Origin: Bin87 sp965232895
GTDB taxonomy: Bacteria; Chloroflexota; Dehalococcoidia; Lucifugimonadales; UBA3495
DNA: 64,000 nt
Reading direction: 5' to 3'
Assembly: GCA_965232895.1 (NCBI GenBank)
Contig: OZ247430.1
Coordinates: 1-64,000 of the forward strand
Shown here: positions 34,804-43,569 of the stretch, in pieces
Position numbering within the stretch: position 1 is the stretch's first letter
Layout: the number at the start of each line of letters is the position of its first letter
Position numbers and translations under genes: made by a program
Notes under the pieces: model-generated
Databases searched by the model: none
What the model saw: the letters and a program-made list of their open reading frames with translations, nothing else
Told to the model about the DNA's origin: nothing

Positions 34804-36318
34804 ATGACAGCATATGACCTCTACCTGATTGCGCCCTATCTGGCCATGGCTGCCCTGGCCATGCTGGTGATAGTCGCGGATCTGGTCACCCGTCGCACCG
34901 GTTTCCTGGTTGGACTGGCATTTGCCGGGCTGGCCGCGCCGGCGGCGTTGAGCGCCTGGCAATTGGTGGACCTGACCAGCAGCGGGGCCACGGAGCTGAC
35001 TGCAGAAAGCTCGGTAATCCTCTATACCCTGTCCATAGACCGGTTCGCGCTGTTTTTCAACTTCCTGATCCTGGCGTCCGTCGGGCTGGTGGTCCTGGTG
35101 TCCAACGATTACGTGCGGCGCATGGAGCGGCTGCAGGGCGAGTACTTTGGTCTCATGCTGCTGTCGGCCACCGGCATGATGCTGATGGCGGCGGCCAGCG
35201 AGCTCATCTCCATCTATATTGCGCTGGAGTTGACCACTCTGCCCCTGGCGGCCCTGGCGGCGTTCCTGCCCAACGCGCGGTCCAGCGAAGCGGGAATGAA
35301 GTTCCTCATAGTCGGGGCGATCAGCAGCGCGGTGATGCTTTATGGAATGGCGTTGTTGTACGGGTTCACCGGCAGCACGCGCTTGGACGAGATCGCAGTG
35401 GCGCTGGCAGCGAATCCGCAGTCCGGCATCCTGCCCTTCGGGAGCATGGCGGTGCTGCTGTCGGTGGCGCTCCTGCTCGTGGGTTTCGGTTTCAAGATAT
35501 CCGCCGCTCCGTTCCAAATGTGGGTGCCGGACGTGTACGAGGGGGCGCCGACCCCCATGGTCGCGTTCCTTTCGGTGGCGAGCAAGGCGGCCGCTTTCGC
35601 GCTGGTCCTGCGCGTCTTCTACATCGGATTCGACGCGCTGGACGGAGACTGGTGGGTCCTCCTGGCGGGATTGGCCGCGCTGTCCATGACCATCGGCAAC
35701 CTGGTGGCGATAGCCCAACGGAACATCAAGCGAATGTTCGGCTACAGCACCATCGCCCACGCGGGCTACATCCTGGTCGGTGTTGCCGCCGTGACTACCG
35801 TGGGTGACGATTCAGCCAGTTTCGGGCCCAGCAGCGTGCTGTTCTACCTGGTCGCCTACGCTGCGGCGAACCTCACGGCTTTCTTCGCCATCGTGTGCAT
35901 CGGCAACCGGATCAATAGCGACGAGATCGAGGACTACGCCGGAATGCTGAGGCGGGCCCCGTTCTTCGCCATCGCGTTGGCGCTGGCCCTGATCGCCCTG
36001 ATCGGGGTGCCTCCCACCAGCATATTCATGGCAAAGATCTATATCTTCGCGGCCGCCATCAACACCGGTGAATCACTGATGACCTGGCTGGTGATCATCG
36101 GGGTGGTGAACAGCGTGGTTTCGGCCTATTACTACCTCCGCGTCATCAAGGTGATGTTCCTGCAGCCCGCGATTCACACGGAGCGATTGGGCGGTTCCTG
36201 GCCGGTCAACGTGGCCGTGGGCGTGGCGGCATTGTGCGTGATTTGGCTCGGCGTGGCGCCGGTGGCTATGTTCAGAGCCGCAGAGCGCGCGGCGGTCGTG
36301 CTGCTGGCCGGTGGGTAA
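34804..36318 (+). CDS. nuoN: NADH-quinone oxidoreductase subunit N
   Basis: Third antiporter-like subunit, 504 residues. Motifs: SELISIYIALELTTLPLAAL, VGFGFKISAAPFQMWVPDVY with the pump Lys, PTPMVAFLSVASKAAAFALV, and IKRMFGYSTIAHAGYILVGV. It ends the nuo cluster; no nuoE, nuoF or nuoG follows, the next gene being NAD kinase 21 bases on. Confidence 0.96.
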   Translation: MTAYDLYLIAPYLAMAALAMLVIVADLVTRRTGFLVGLAFAGLAAPAALSAWQLVDLTSSGATELTAESSVILYTLSIDRFALFFNFLILASVGLVVLVSNDYVRRMERLQGEYFGLMLLSATGMMLMAAASELISIYIALELTTLPLAALAAFLPNARSSEAGMKFLIVGAISSAVMLYGMALLYGFTGSTRLDEIAVALAANPQSGILPFGSMAVLLSVALLLVGFGFKISAAPFQMWVPDVYEGAPTPMVAFLSVASKAAAFALVLRVFYIGFDALDGDWWVLLAGLAALSMTIGNLVAIAQRNIKRMFGYSTIAHAGYILVGVAAVTTVGDDSASFGPSSVLFYLVAYAAANLTAFFAIVCIGNRINSDEIEDYAGMLRRAPFFAIALALALIALIGVPPTSIFMAKIYIFAAAINTGESLMTWLVIIGVVNSVVSAYYYLRVIKVMFLQPAIHTERLGGSWPVNVAVGVAALCVIWLGVAPVAMFRAAERAAVVLLAGG

Positions 36319-36339
36319 GATGAAGGCGGGTTGGCGCAA

Positions 36340-37191
36340 ATGAAAACGGTCGGCATTGCCTACAACGACCTGATCCCGGAAGCGCTGGATCTGGCCCACG
36401 CAATCGTCGGCGAGTTGAATCTTGGCGCCAATAGCTGGATCCTACGGGCCGAAGACGCGGAAGACCTGAACCTGAGGGCCCGGGAAACCGACCTCGTCAT
36501 CACCATCGGCGGCGATGGCACGATCCTCAGGGTCAACCGCGCCATAGCGCCCCGGGGCATCCCTTTGCTGGGCATCAACATGGGCCGCCTGGGTTTCATG
36601 ACCGAACTGACCGTTCCGGGCGTGATGGAGGAGTTGCCGCGCTACCTCGACGGCGACATGCGAGTTTCAGAGCACAGCATGCTCATGGCCACGGTGTATC
36701 GACACGGCGATGACGAGGCGAGGGTCGGTGAAGGACCGTACCATGCGCTCAACGACGTGGTGCTGTCCCGGAGCCGAGTTTCCCGAGTGATTACGGTGCG
36801 GGCCGTGATCGACGGCGCGGACGTGTCGACCTTCCGAGCGGACGGTGTGATCCTGGCGACGGCTACGGGCAGCACCGGTTACAGTTTCGCCGCCGGAGGG
36901 CCCATAGTGGACCCGCTATCCGACGACGTGGTGCTCACCCCGCTGGCGTCTCACGTGGGTTTGACGACCCCGCTGGTTCTGCGCCCGACCAGCAGCGTCG
37001 ATTTTCACCTGGAAGGCTCGCAGGAAGCCATCATCAGCGTGGACGGATTCGAGAACCACCCCATCGAGCCGGGCGACTGGGTACGCATCACGCGCAGCCC
37101 GTACCGGGCTCGGTTCCTGAGGGCCAACGAGCACAACTATTTCTGGGCGACACTGACGCGAAGGCTGGGCTTCAGCCTGCAGGGCCGGTAG
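36340..37191 (+). CDS. nadK: NAD kinase
   Basis: Phosphorylates NAD to NADP. 283 residues. Motifs: the ATP/NAD site LVITIGGDGTILRVNRAIA, GINMGRLGFMTEL, a central LNDVVLSR (usually NE, here ND), and DGVILATATGSTGYSFAAGG followed by VDPLSD. ATG 36340 is used; TTG 36331 is possible. It is close behind nuoN and ahead of two Nudix genes, so a nucleotide-cofactor cluster may be cotranscribed with nuo. Confidence 0.93.
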   Translation: MKTVGIAYNDLIPEALDLAHAIVGELNLGANSWILRAEDAEDLNLRARETDLVITIGGDGTILRVNRAIAPRGIPLLGINMGRLGFMTELTVPGVMEELPRYLDGDMRVSEHSMLMATVYRHGDDEARVGEGPYHALNDVVLSRSRVSRVITVRAVIDGADVSTFRADGVILATATGSTGYSFAAGGPIVDPLSDDVVLTPLASHVGLTTPLVLRPTSSVDFHLEGSQEAIISVDGFENHPIEPGDWVRITRSPYRARFLRANEHNYFWATLTRRLGFSLQGR

Positions 37192-37202
37192 GCACGAGCG
37201 AA

Positions 37203-37751
37203 ATGAGCACGTATCCGGATAACGAACCCACCATTTCATCGCGTCCCATCTACAGCGGGCGGATCATCGACGTACGGGTCGATACGGTCCGGTTGCAAAA
37301 TGGCCGCGAGAGCACCCGGGAAATCGTGGACCATGCGCCGTCGATTTGCGTGGTGCCCGTGGACGCGGAAGGCAACGTCCTGATGGTGCGCCAGTACCGA
37401 AAACCGGTGGACCAATTCCTGCTCGAGGTGCCGGCCGGAGGCATCGAGCCCGGAGAGACCCCTGAAGAAGCGGCCCAGCGGGAACTCCAGGAAGAAATCG
37501 GGCACACCACGGACAATCTGCTTGCCATGAGCGCGTTCTGGCTGGCGCCGGGCTGGTGTTCCGAGTTCATGTACTCGTTCCTGGCTGCGGATCTGAAACC
37601 GGCGGCTCTGGACTCTGACGAGGACGAATTCATCGAGGTGGTCCGCGTACCGTTGTCCGGAGCCCTGGACGTGATCGCTTCCGGCGAGGTGCAGGACGCG
37701 AAGAGCGTGGCGTCCCTTCTGCTGGCGCTGCAGACGCTCGGCGGCGACTAA
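37203..37751 (+). CDS. NUDIX hydrolase, ADP-ribose pyrophosphatase-like
   Basis: Protein of 182 residues. The Nudix box is complete: G-[5]-E-[7]-REL-x-EEIG (GGIEPGETPEEAAQRELQEE). The N-terminal strand pattern SRPIYSGRIIDVRVDTVRLQ and PSICVVPVDAEGNVLMVRQY resemble ADP-ribose pyrophosphatases. It is a paralogue of the next gene and follows NAD kinase, consistent with NAD-related nucleotide clean-up. Confidence 0.9.
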   Translation: MSTYPDNEPTISSRPIYSGRIIDVRVDTVRLQNGRESTREIVDHAPSICVVPVDAEGNVLMVRQYRKPVDQFLLEVPAGGIEPGETPEEAAQRELQEEIGHTTDNLLAMSAFWLAPGWCSEFMYSFLAADLKPAALDSDEDEFIEVVRVPLSGALDVIASGEVQDAKSVASLLLALQTLGGD

Positions 37752-37761
37752 CGCTTCCCTG

Positions 37762-38310
37762 ATGACCGACACGATGGGCAGGCGGACGGATCCGGGTCCG
37801 CGATGGATCTACCGGGGTCAGTTCATCAGCCTGAGGGAGGACGCGGTCCTTTCGAAAGACGGGCAAGAGAGCGGCTGGGCCATCGTCGAATACCCATCCT
37901 CAGTGTGCGTGGTGCCGGTGTTTCAGGATGGGACGGTGATGCTGGTTCGACAGTTTCGGAAGCCGGCCGAAGAGTTCCTGCTCGAAGCGCCGGCGGGAAA
38001 AATGGAGCCGGGGGAGTCGCCCGAAACCACCGCGGTCAGGGAGTTGCAGGAAGAAATCGGATACACCGCTGGCCGACTGGATCGGTTGACCACGTTCTTT
38101 ACGGAACCTGTGCTGTGCACCCAGCGCACGCATGTTTTCCTGGCGAGGGACTTGACACCGGCCAGACTGTCAGCCGACGAGGACGAGTTCATCAGAGTGC
38201 GAAGGGTTCGGTTGGAACAAGCAATCGAGCTGATCGCAGACGGATCGATACGGGACGCCAAGAGCATTGCGTCGCTGTTGCTAGCGATGCGGGTTATGGG
38301 CGATAATTAG
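37762..38310 (+). CDS. NUDIX hydrolase, tandem paralogue
   Basis: Protein of 182 residues, the same length as its upstream neighbour and alignable along its whole length: Nudix box AGKMEPGESPETTAVRELQE-EIG, and shared VRQFRKPAEEFLLEAPAGK and DAKSIASLLLAMR. Divergence is high, so the duplication is old and the two may differ in substrate (ADP-ribose versus another NDP-sugar). Ten bases separate the genes. Confidence 0.9.
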   Translation: MTDTMGRRTDPGPRWIYRGQFISLREDAVLSKDGQESGWAIVEYPSSVCVVPVFQDGTVMLVRQFRKPAEEFLLEAPAGKMEPGESPETTAVRELQEEIGYTAGRLDRLTTFFTEPVLCTQRTHVFLARDLTPARLSADEDEFIRVRRVRLEQAIELIADGSIRDAKSIASLLLAMRVMGDN

Positions 38311-38387
38311 CCGCCGCTAATCGGCGCGCCGCTTGTGAGCGCCAACAAACGCCGGACTTTGCGGTGCCCGGCCGGAGGAAAACATAC

Positions 38388-40076
38388 ATGGCAGAGGTTT
38401 TGCAACACGACGTGTTGGTGGTCGGCGCGGGTCTGGCCGGCATGCGGGCCGCAATCGCGGCGCGGGCCGGCGGCGCGAACACCGCCATCATCAGCAAGGT
38501 GCATCCGGTTAGAAGCCATTCGAATGCGGCCCAGGGCGGCATCAATGCCGCGCTGCTGGACCGGGGCGACGATTGGGAAGACCACGCCTATGACACCATC
38601 AAAGGCAGCGACTTCCTGGGTGACCAGGATGCCATTGAGGTGATGTGTCGTCAGGCGGGCGCCTCCCTGATCGACATGGAGCACATGGGCGTCACGTTCA
38701 ACCGTGACGACGACGGCCGGTTGGGCACCAGGGCATTCGGCGGCCAGCGGCGGGCGCGCACCTTTTTCGTGGGTGACTTCACGGGACAGGCGTTGCTCCA
38801 CGTGATGTTTGAACAGCTTATCAAGTCCGGTGTGCAGCGCTACGAAGAATGGTTCGTCACTGCCCTGATCATGGAAGACGGGCAGGCGGCCGGCGTCATG
38901 GCTTTGGAGATTCGCACCGGCGAACTGCATTTGATACGAGCCAAGTCGGTCATCCTCGCCACCGGCGGGTGTGGGCGGCTGTTCGAGCCCAGCACCAACG
39001 CGCTCATCGTCACCGGCGACGGCATGGGGCTGGTGTACAACGCGGGCGGACAGCTGATGGACATGGAGATGGTGCAATACCATCCCACCACCCTGGCCGG
39101 CAGCGGCGTGCTGATTTCCGAAGCGGCTCGAGGCGAAGGCGCTTACCTTCGGGACAAAGACGGGAACCGGTTCATGGAGAAGTACGCTCCCAACATGATG
39201 GAACTGGCTTCGCGCGACGTGGTGTCCCGTGCGGAACAGACGGAGATCAACGCGGGCAACGGAGTCGACGGGTGCGTATATCTGGACTGCACGCACCTCG
39301 GCGAGGCCCTGATCATGGAAAAGCTGATCCAGATCAGGGAGATCGGCATCGACCTGGCCGGCGCGGATATGATCAAGGAACCCATTCCCATCCGCCCCGG
39401 CATGCACTACATCATGGGGGGCATCAAGACCGACATAGAGGGTCGCACCAACCTGAACGGCGTGTACGCCGCCGGGGAGTGCGCCAACGTGAGCGTGCAC
39501 GGCGGGAACAGGCTCGGCGCCAATTCGCTGCTGGACACCATAGTGTTCGGCGAACGGGCAGGGAACCACGCGTCGGAATTCACGCGCCACATGAGCTATC
39601 CTGAATTCGACATCAACGGCACGCTGAACCGCGAACGGCGCCGGATCCAGGAGATGCTGGACCGCCCCGAGAACGGAGACCGTTGGTCGGCAATCCGTCG
39701 GGAAATGGGCGAATCGATGAACCGGAACGTCGCGGTGTTCCGCAACGAGGAAGGCATCGAGGAAACCATCGAAGACCTGCACCAGCTGCGCCGCCGTTAC
39801 GAAAACGTTCCGGTCCACAACAAGGGCAAGAGTTTCAACACCGACCTGATTTTTGCGCTGGAATTGGGCTACATGCTGGACTGCGCCGATACCATCGCCG
39901 CGGGAGCGTTGGAGCGAAAGGAAAGCCGCGGCGCACAGTTCCGTACGGACTACCCCGATCGGAACGACGAAGAATGGCTGCACCACATCGTCCTGACCAG
40001 GGGCGACGGCGGACCCGTGAAATCCGAATTGCCGGTAACCATTACCAAGTGGACGCCGGAGGAGAGGAAATACTAG
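38388..40076 (+). CDS. sdhA: Succinate dehydrogenase/fumarate reductase flavoprotein subunit
   Basis: FAD subunit, 562 residues. N-terminal dinucleotide motif VLVVGAGLAGMRAAIAARAG; HSNAAQGGINAAL with the His used for covalent FAD attachment; QYHPTTLAGSGVLISEAARG with active-site residues; and GGNRLGANSLLDTIVFGERA. The ATG at 38388 follows GGAGGA; an upstream ATG in frame is disfavoured. Directly followed by the iron-sulfur subunit and then an SdhE-type gene, with no classical SdhC/D membrane anchors. Confidence 0.94.
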   Translation: MAEVLQHDVLVVGAGLAGMRAAIAARAGGANTAIISKVHPVRSHSNAAQGGINAALLDRGDDWEDHAYDTIKGSDFLGDQDAIEVMCRQAGASLIDMEHMGVTFNRDDDGRLGTRAFGGQRRARTFFVGDFTGQALLHVMFEQLIKSGVQRYEEWFVTALIMEDGQAAGVMALEIRTGELHLIRAKSVILATGGCGRLFEPSTNALIVTGDGMGLVYNAGGQLMDMEMVQYHPTTLAGSGVLISEAARGEGAYLRDKDGNRFMEKYAPNMMELASRDVVSRAEQTEINAGNGVDGCVYLDCTHLGEALIMEKLIQIREIGIDLAGADMIKEPIPIRPGMHYIMGGIKTDIEGRTNLNGVYAAGECANVSVHGGNRLGANSLLDTIVFGERAGNHASEFTRHMSYPEFDINGTLNRERRRIQEMLDRPENGDRWSAIRREMGESMNRNVAVFRNEEGIEETIEDLHQLRRRYENVPVHNKGKSFNTDLIFALELGYMLDCADTIAAGALERKESRGAQFRTDYPDRNDEEWLHHIVLTRGDGGPVKSELPVTITKWTPEERKY

Positions 40077-40079
40077 GCT

Positions 40080-41087
40080 ATGGACGTTACCATCCGGGTA
40101 AAAAGACAGGATACGGAGGCGGATGACGAGCGCCGGTTGCCCTATTGGCAGGAGTACCCGGTCACCATCCCCGACAATGCCACGGTCCTGGACGCGCTGA
40201 TCCAGATCAGGGAAGACGACGACGGTACGCTGTCGCTGCGATGTTCGTGTCGTAGCGCGATTTGCGGGTCGTGCGCGATGCGCATCAACGGCCACGCCGG
40301 ACTGGCCTGCAAGACCATCGCCAACACGGTGGTGCAGGACGGAGTAATCACCGTGGAGCCGGCCGGCGTCATGCCGGTGATCAAGGACCTGGTCGTGAAC
40401 TTCGACATGTTCTGGGACAAGATCGAAGCGGTGGACCCGTTCCTGAAGCACATGGGTCGGGAACCGGAAGGTGAGTACATCGTGTCCAATGACGCGATGC
40501 TGCATCTTTCCGGTGTTACCGCCTGCATTATGTGCGGAGCCTGCGTTTCCGACTGCACGGTGCTCGAGGTGGACCCGACCTTCCTGGGTCCCGCGGCGCT
40601 GGCCAAAGCATACCGGTTCACCGCCGACCCGCGCGACGGCGACGGCGACGGCGTATCCATGGAACGTCTGTGGGCGCTGAGCGAACCCACCGGCGTCTGG
40701 GACTGCACGCGATGCAATGAATGCGTCCAGGCCTGCCCCAAGGGCGTGGCTCCAATGGACCGCATCATGGCGATCCGCGAGCAGGCGATACAGCAGGGTT
40801 ACACCAACAACAACGGCGCCCGCCATACCGACGCGTTCACCGACTCGGTTGGGCACAGCGGCCGTCTGGACGAACTGCGACTGCCCATCAAGTCGGTCGG
40901 CGGGTTCACCAATATGCCGGCGCTGATGGACTACATGCCGGTGGCGTTCCGCGCTCTCCGCAGGGGAAAGGTGCCCCCGGTCATGCACAAAAACGTGGAA
41001 AACGTCGAAGCCGTGCGGAGGCTTTTCCGCCAGCTGGAACCGAATCCGCCGGAGCCGCAGGTCAGCAACAACTCCCCATTTGGGTAG
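40080..41087 (+). CDS. sdhB: Succinate dehydrogenase/fumarate reductase iron-sulfur subunit
   Basis: Electron-transfer subunit of 335 residues, longer than the usual 240-280 because of a C-terminal extension of about 80 residues. Ligand sets in order: 2Fe-2S CSCRSAICGSCAMRING with later Cys in LACKT, then CIMCGACVSDC and CTRCNECVQACPKGV for the 4Fe-4S and 3Fe-4S or 4Fe-4S clusters. ATG 40080 lies three bases after the sdhA stop. A REP-like hairpin separates it from sdhE. Confidence 0.93.
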   Translation: MDVTIRVKRQDTEADDERRLPYWQEYPVTIPDNATVLDALIQIREDDDGTLSLRCSCRSAICGSCAMRINGHAGLACKTIANTVVQDGVITVEPAGVMPVIKDLVVNFDMFWDKIEAVDPFLKHMGREPEGEYIVSNDAMLHLSGVTACIMCGACVSDCTVLEVDPTFLGPAALAKAYRFTADPRDGDGDGVSMERLWALSEPTGVWDCTRCNECVQACPKGVAPMDRIMAIREQAIQQGYTNNNGARHTDAFTDSVGHSGRLDELRLPIKSVGGFTNMPALMDYMPVAFRALRRGKVPPVMHKNVENVEAVRRLFRQLEPNPPEPQVSNNSPFG

Positions 41088-41132
41088 CGGTCGCGTCCAA
41101 CGGTCACGGAACCACCGTCATCCCAAGGCCAG

Positions 41133-41158
41133 TAGGGGCGAACCGATCTTCGCCCCTA
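41133..41158. repeat. REP-like palindrome
   Basis: Perfect 10-bp arms TAGGGGCGAA/TTCGCCCCTA around a 6-base centre, between sdhB and sdhE. The same arms occur at the outer ends of the IS at 13365-14818. Could act as an mRNA-stabilising hairpin in the sdh transcript. Confidence 0.75.
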
Positions 41159-41192
41159 TACTAGTGGCCCATTGATCCAAGAGGAGGAACTC

Positions 41193-42074
41193 GTGAAGTA
41201 CGCTTTCTTTCCGGGCTGCGTTTCCCAGGGTGGAGCGCCCGAGCTTTACCCGGCGGCGCACATGGTCTGCCAGCGGCTGGGGATCGAACTGGAGGAAATT
41301 CCCGGTTGGACGTGTACCGGGGCGGGCGTTATCCAGGAAAAGAATCAGCTGTTTGGGGACACCCTGAACGCCCGGAACTTCGCCAAAGCGGAGCGGATGG
41401 GCCTCCCAATACTCACCATTTGCAGCACCTGCCAGGGCGTGATGTCACAGGCAAACCACCGGATGCGCGACCCCGAATATCTGTCGGAAATCAACTCCTA
41501 CCTGGCCGAGGAAGGGCTGGAGTACAGCGGCCAGTCCGAGCCCAAGCACATGCTGTGGATACTGATCGAGGACTATGGACTGGACCGTTTGGGCGGCTAC
41601 ATAACGCGCCAACTGACGGACCTCAAGATCGCGCCCTTCTACGGTTGCTACATCGTACGGCCAACTGAAGCGCTGGATATAGCCGACCACCCGGAACGGC
41701 AGCAGTCGCTGGAAATGCTGATACAGACGCTGGGCGCGACGCTGGTGGATTTCGAGGGCAAGACCCGCTGCTGCGGTTTTCCGATCCTAACCATCAACCA
41801 GAAGAACTCAATGGCCATGGTGGGCAAGCACACCTCCGAGGTCAAGGACCTGGGAGCCGACGCCATGGTTACCCCGTGTCCATTGTGTCATCTCAACCTG
41901 GACGGGTTCCAACCCAAGGCAGCCTCGCAGGCCCGCCGGTCAATTGACCTGCCGATTCTGCACATGCCCCAGCTGATCGGGTTGGCGATGGGCATGTCGC
42001 CATCCGAGTTGGGCATGAAAAAGCACATCATCAGCACGGGTCCGCTGGAAGTCAAAGCCGGTCTGCGACGCTGA
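41193..42074 (+). CDS. SdhE-type CCG-domain succinate dehydrogenase subunit (HdrB-like)
   Basis: Protein of 293 residues with two CCG-type domains, as in heterodisulfide reductase B and type E succinate:quinone reductases. First domain: C9, W-T-C41-T42, C77-S-T-C80; the second Cys of the CCG pair is Thr. Second domain: C152, C193-C194-G, C229-P-L-C232, complete. It probably replaces the classical haem-binding anchor and passes electrons between SdhB and the quinone side. GTG 41193 is chosen because GAGGAGG precedes it. A strong bidirectional terminator follows. Confidence 0.85.
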   Translation: MKYAFFPGCVSQGGAPELYPAAHMVCQRLGIELEEIPGWTCTGAGVIQEKNQLFGDTLNARNFAKAERMGLPILTICSTCQGVMSQANHRMRDPEYLSEINSYLAEEGLEYSGQSEPKHMLWILIEDYGLDRLGGYITRQLTDLKIAPFYGCYIVRPTEALDIADHPERQQSLEMLIQTLGATLVDFEGKTRCCGFPILTINQKNSMAMVGKHTSEVKDLGADAMVTPCPLCHLNLDGFQPKAASQARRSIDLPILHMPQLIGLAMGMSPSELGMKKHIISTGPLEVKAGLRR

Positions 42075-42102
42075 AACGGTGCGCGGGCTGTACCGAAAAA
42101 TT

Positions 42103-42128
42103 GAAGGGCGGGATAACTCCCGCCCTTC
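42103..42128. terminator. Bidirectional intrinsic terminator
   Basis: Perfect 11-bp stem GAAGGGCGGGA/TCCCGCCCTTC with loop TAAC between the convergent sdhE and aminotransferase genes. On the minus strand the hairpin is followed by AATTTTT, a good terminator; on the plus strand the T run is weak. Confidence 0.82.
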
Positions 42129-42154
42129 TCCGTTCTATCCGCTGCCTGCGGTTG

Positions 42155-43450
42155 TCAGCCCTTGATGGTCGGCGCGACTTCCCGAATCGCCGCGATCGTC
42201 CGGTCGATATCGGCGTCAGTGTGGGCGATAGACGGATAGAATTTCTGCGGCCACGACTTGAGGATCCCGCGCTCCAGCAGTCCGAAGTTGAGACGCGACA
42301 GAGGTTGGCCATCCGCGGCCAGGCCGTCACGGAAGTTCCGAACCGGGTGCTCCGCAAAATAGATGTCGAAGATCGCATCCTCGCCGACGCTCTGTACGGA
42401 GAACCCCTGCTCTTCACAGGCGTCTGCCAGAGCCGAGCGGATGCGCCCTCCAACCTCATGGAGGCGATCGTAGGCGCCTTCGGTGCGCAGTTCGGCCAAC
42501 GTGGCGAGACCGGCGGCGCACGCGATGGGAAAGCCGTTCAGCGTCCCAATCTGGTCAACGTAGTTATCGGCCGACACTGCGGCGCGGTCATAGACGGACA
42601 TCACGTCGGCATTCCCCATCAGCGCTGCCAGGGGGTATCCGCCACCCATGATTTTGCCCACAGTGCACAGGTCGGGCGCGACTCCATAATATTCCTGTGC
42701 GCCGCCGTAGGCCAGGCGGAACCCGGTGACGATTTCGTCAAAAATCAGCAGCAGGCCGGCATCCCGGGTGATCTTGCGGAGGCCCTGAAGAAAGCCGGGA
42801 TCGGGAGCGATGGTGCGCTGCAGTGGCTCGACGATCACGGCAGCGATCTCATCCTTGTGCGCCGCTATGATCGCGGCCGTGGTGTCGAGGTCGTTGAACT
42901 GGGACACCAGCATCAGGTCGCTCAGGGCCCCGGGGATGCCGGCGGTGTTAGCTTCGGCCTGCGGGAACTCCACGGCCGCTGAGGCGAAGACGGACATCAT
43001 GGCGTAATCGCTGGTGCCGTGGTAGCCACCCTCGAACTTCAGGATCTTTTCCTTGCCCGTGTACGCGCGAGCCACGCGCATGGCCTGGAAGCAGGCGTCG
43101 GTGCCGCTGGTGGTGAAGCGCACCTGCTCGGCGCAGGGAACGGCCTTCACGAGCTCCTCGGCCAGCAGCACAGCCTGATCGTTGGTGGCGAAAAAGGTCG
43201 AGCCACGGCTCACCGCGGACAGAACGGCATCGGTGACGGCGGGGTGGGCGTGCCCCAGGATCATGGGTCCGGAACCCATCAACCAGTCGACGTACTCGTT
43301 GCCGGACACGTCCCAGATACGCCCTCCTTTTCCTTCCTTGACCAGGAACTTGAGGTCATCCGGATACGAGGTGTTGCCGGTGCCGCTACCGGGGAAATAC
43401 TGTGCGGCTTTTTCCAGGAGGTCCCGTTCGAGTGGTGTCCGTTGGGTCAT
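42155..43450 (-). CDS. Class III aminotransferase, glutamate-1-semialdehyde aminomutase-like
   Basis: PLP enzyme of 431 residues. Motifs: LMGSGPMILGHAHPAVTDAV, RFTTSGTDACFQAMRVARAY, LLLIFDEIVTGFRLAYGG with the PLP Asp, and TVGKIMGGGYPLAALMG with the PLP Lys. It resembles HemL (glutamate-1-semialdehyde 2,1-aminomutase), but no other haem genes are nearby and class III relatives acting on other amino acids are similar, so the exact substrate is open. The ATG at 43450 follows GGGAGG; the long upstream frame is rejected. Confidence 0.85.
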   Translation of the reverse strand: MTQRTPLERDLLEKAAQYFPGSGTGNTSYPDDLKFLVKEGKGGRIWDVSGNEYVDWLMGSGPMILGHAHPAVTDAVLSAVSRGSTFFATNDQAVLLAEELVKAVPCAEQVRFTTSGTDACFQAMRVARAYTGKEKILKFEGGYHGTSDYAMMSVFASAAVEFPQAEANTAGIPGALSDLMLVSQFNDLDTTAAIIAAHKDEIAAVIVEPLQRTIAPDPGFLQGLRKITRDAGLLLIFDEIVTGFRLAYGGAQEYYGVAPDLCTVGKIMGGGYPLAALMGNADVMSVYDRAAVSADNYVDQIGTLNGFPIACAAGLATLAELRTEGAYDRLHEVGGRIRSALADACEEQGFSVQSVGEDAIFDIYFAEHPVRNFRDGLAADGQPLSRLNFGLLERGILKSWPQKFYPSIAHTDADIDRTIAAIREVAPTIKG

Positions 43451-43500
43451 GTTGGCCTCCCGCAGCGCATAAGATGGTTGCTTCATTATACATACCGCAA

Positions 43501-43531
43501 AACGAAGAAAGGGCGGGTTGGCAACCCGCCC
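43501..43531 (-). terminator. Intrinsic terminator after mdh
   Basis: GC-rich hairpin (arms GGGCGGGTT/AACCCGCCC) followed on the minus strand by TTTCTTCGTTTT. It separates mdh from the downstream aminotransferase gene. Confidence 0.75.
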
Positions 43532-43569
43532 CAGTTCGACTTTGGGTGCGCCGGAATATTCCGGCCACG

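Noticed and set aside
38307..40988. Very long open frame (about 890 codons) on the minus strand opposite sdhA and sdhB
   Set aside because: It mirrors two well-supported genes on the plus strand, has no recognisable motifs or ribosome site, and arises from codon bias in GC-rich DNA.
41172..41192. TTG start of sdhE at 41172
   Set aside because: It would place the GAGGAGG ribosome site inside the coding region; GTG 41193 fits the site and the HdrB-type N terminus.
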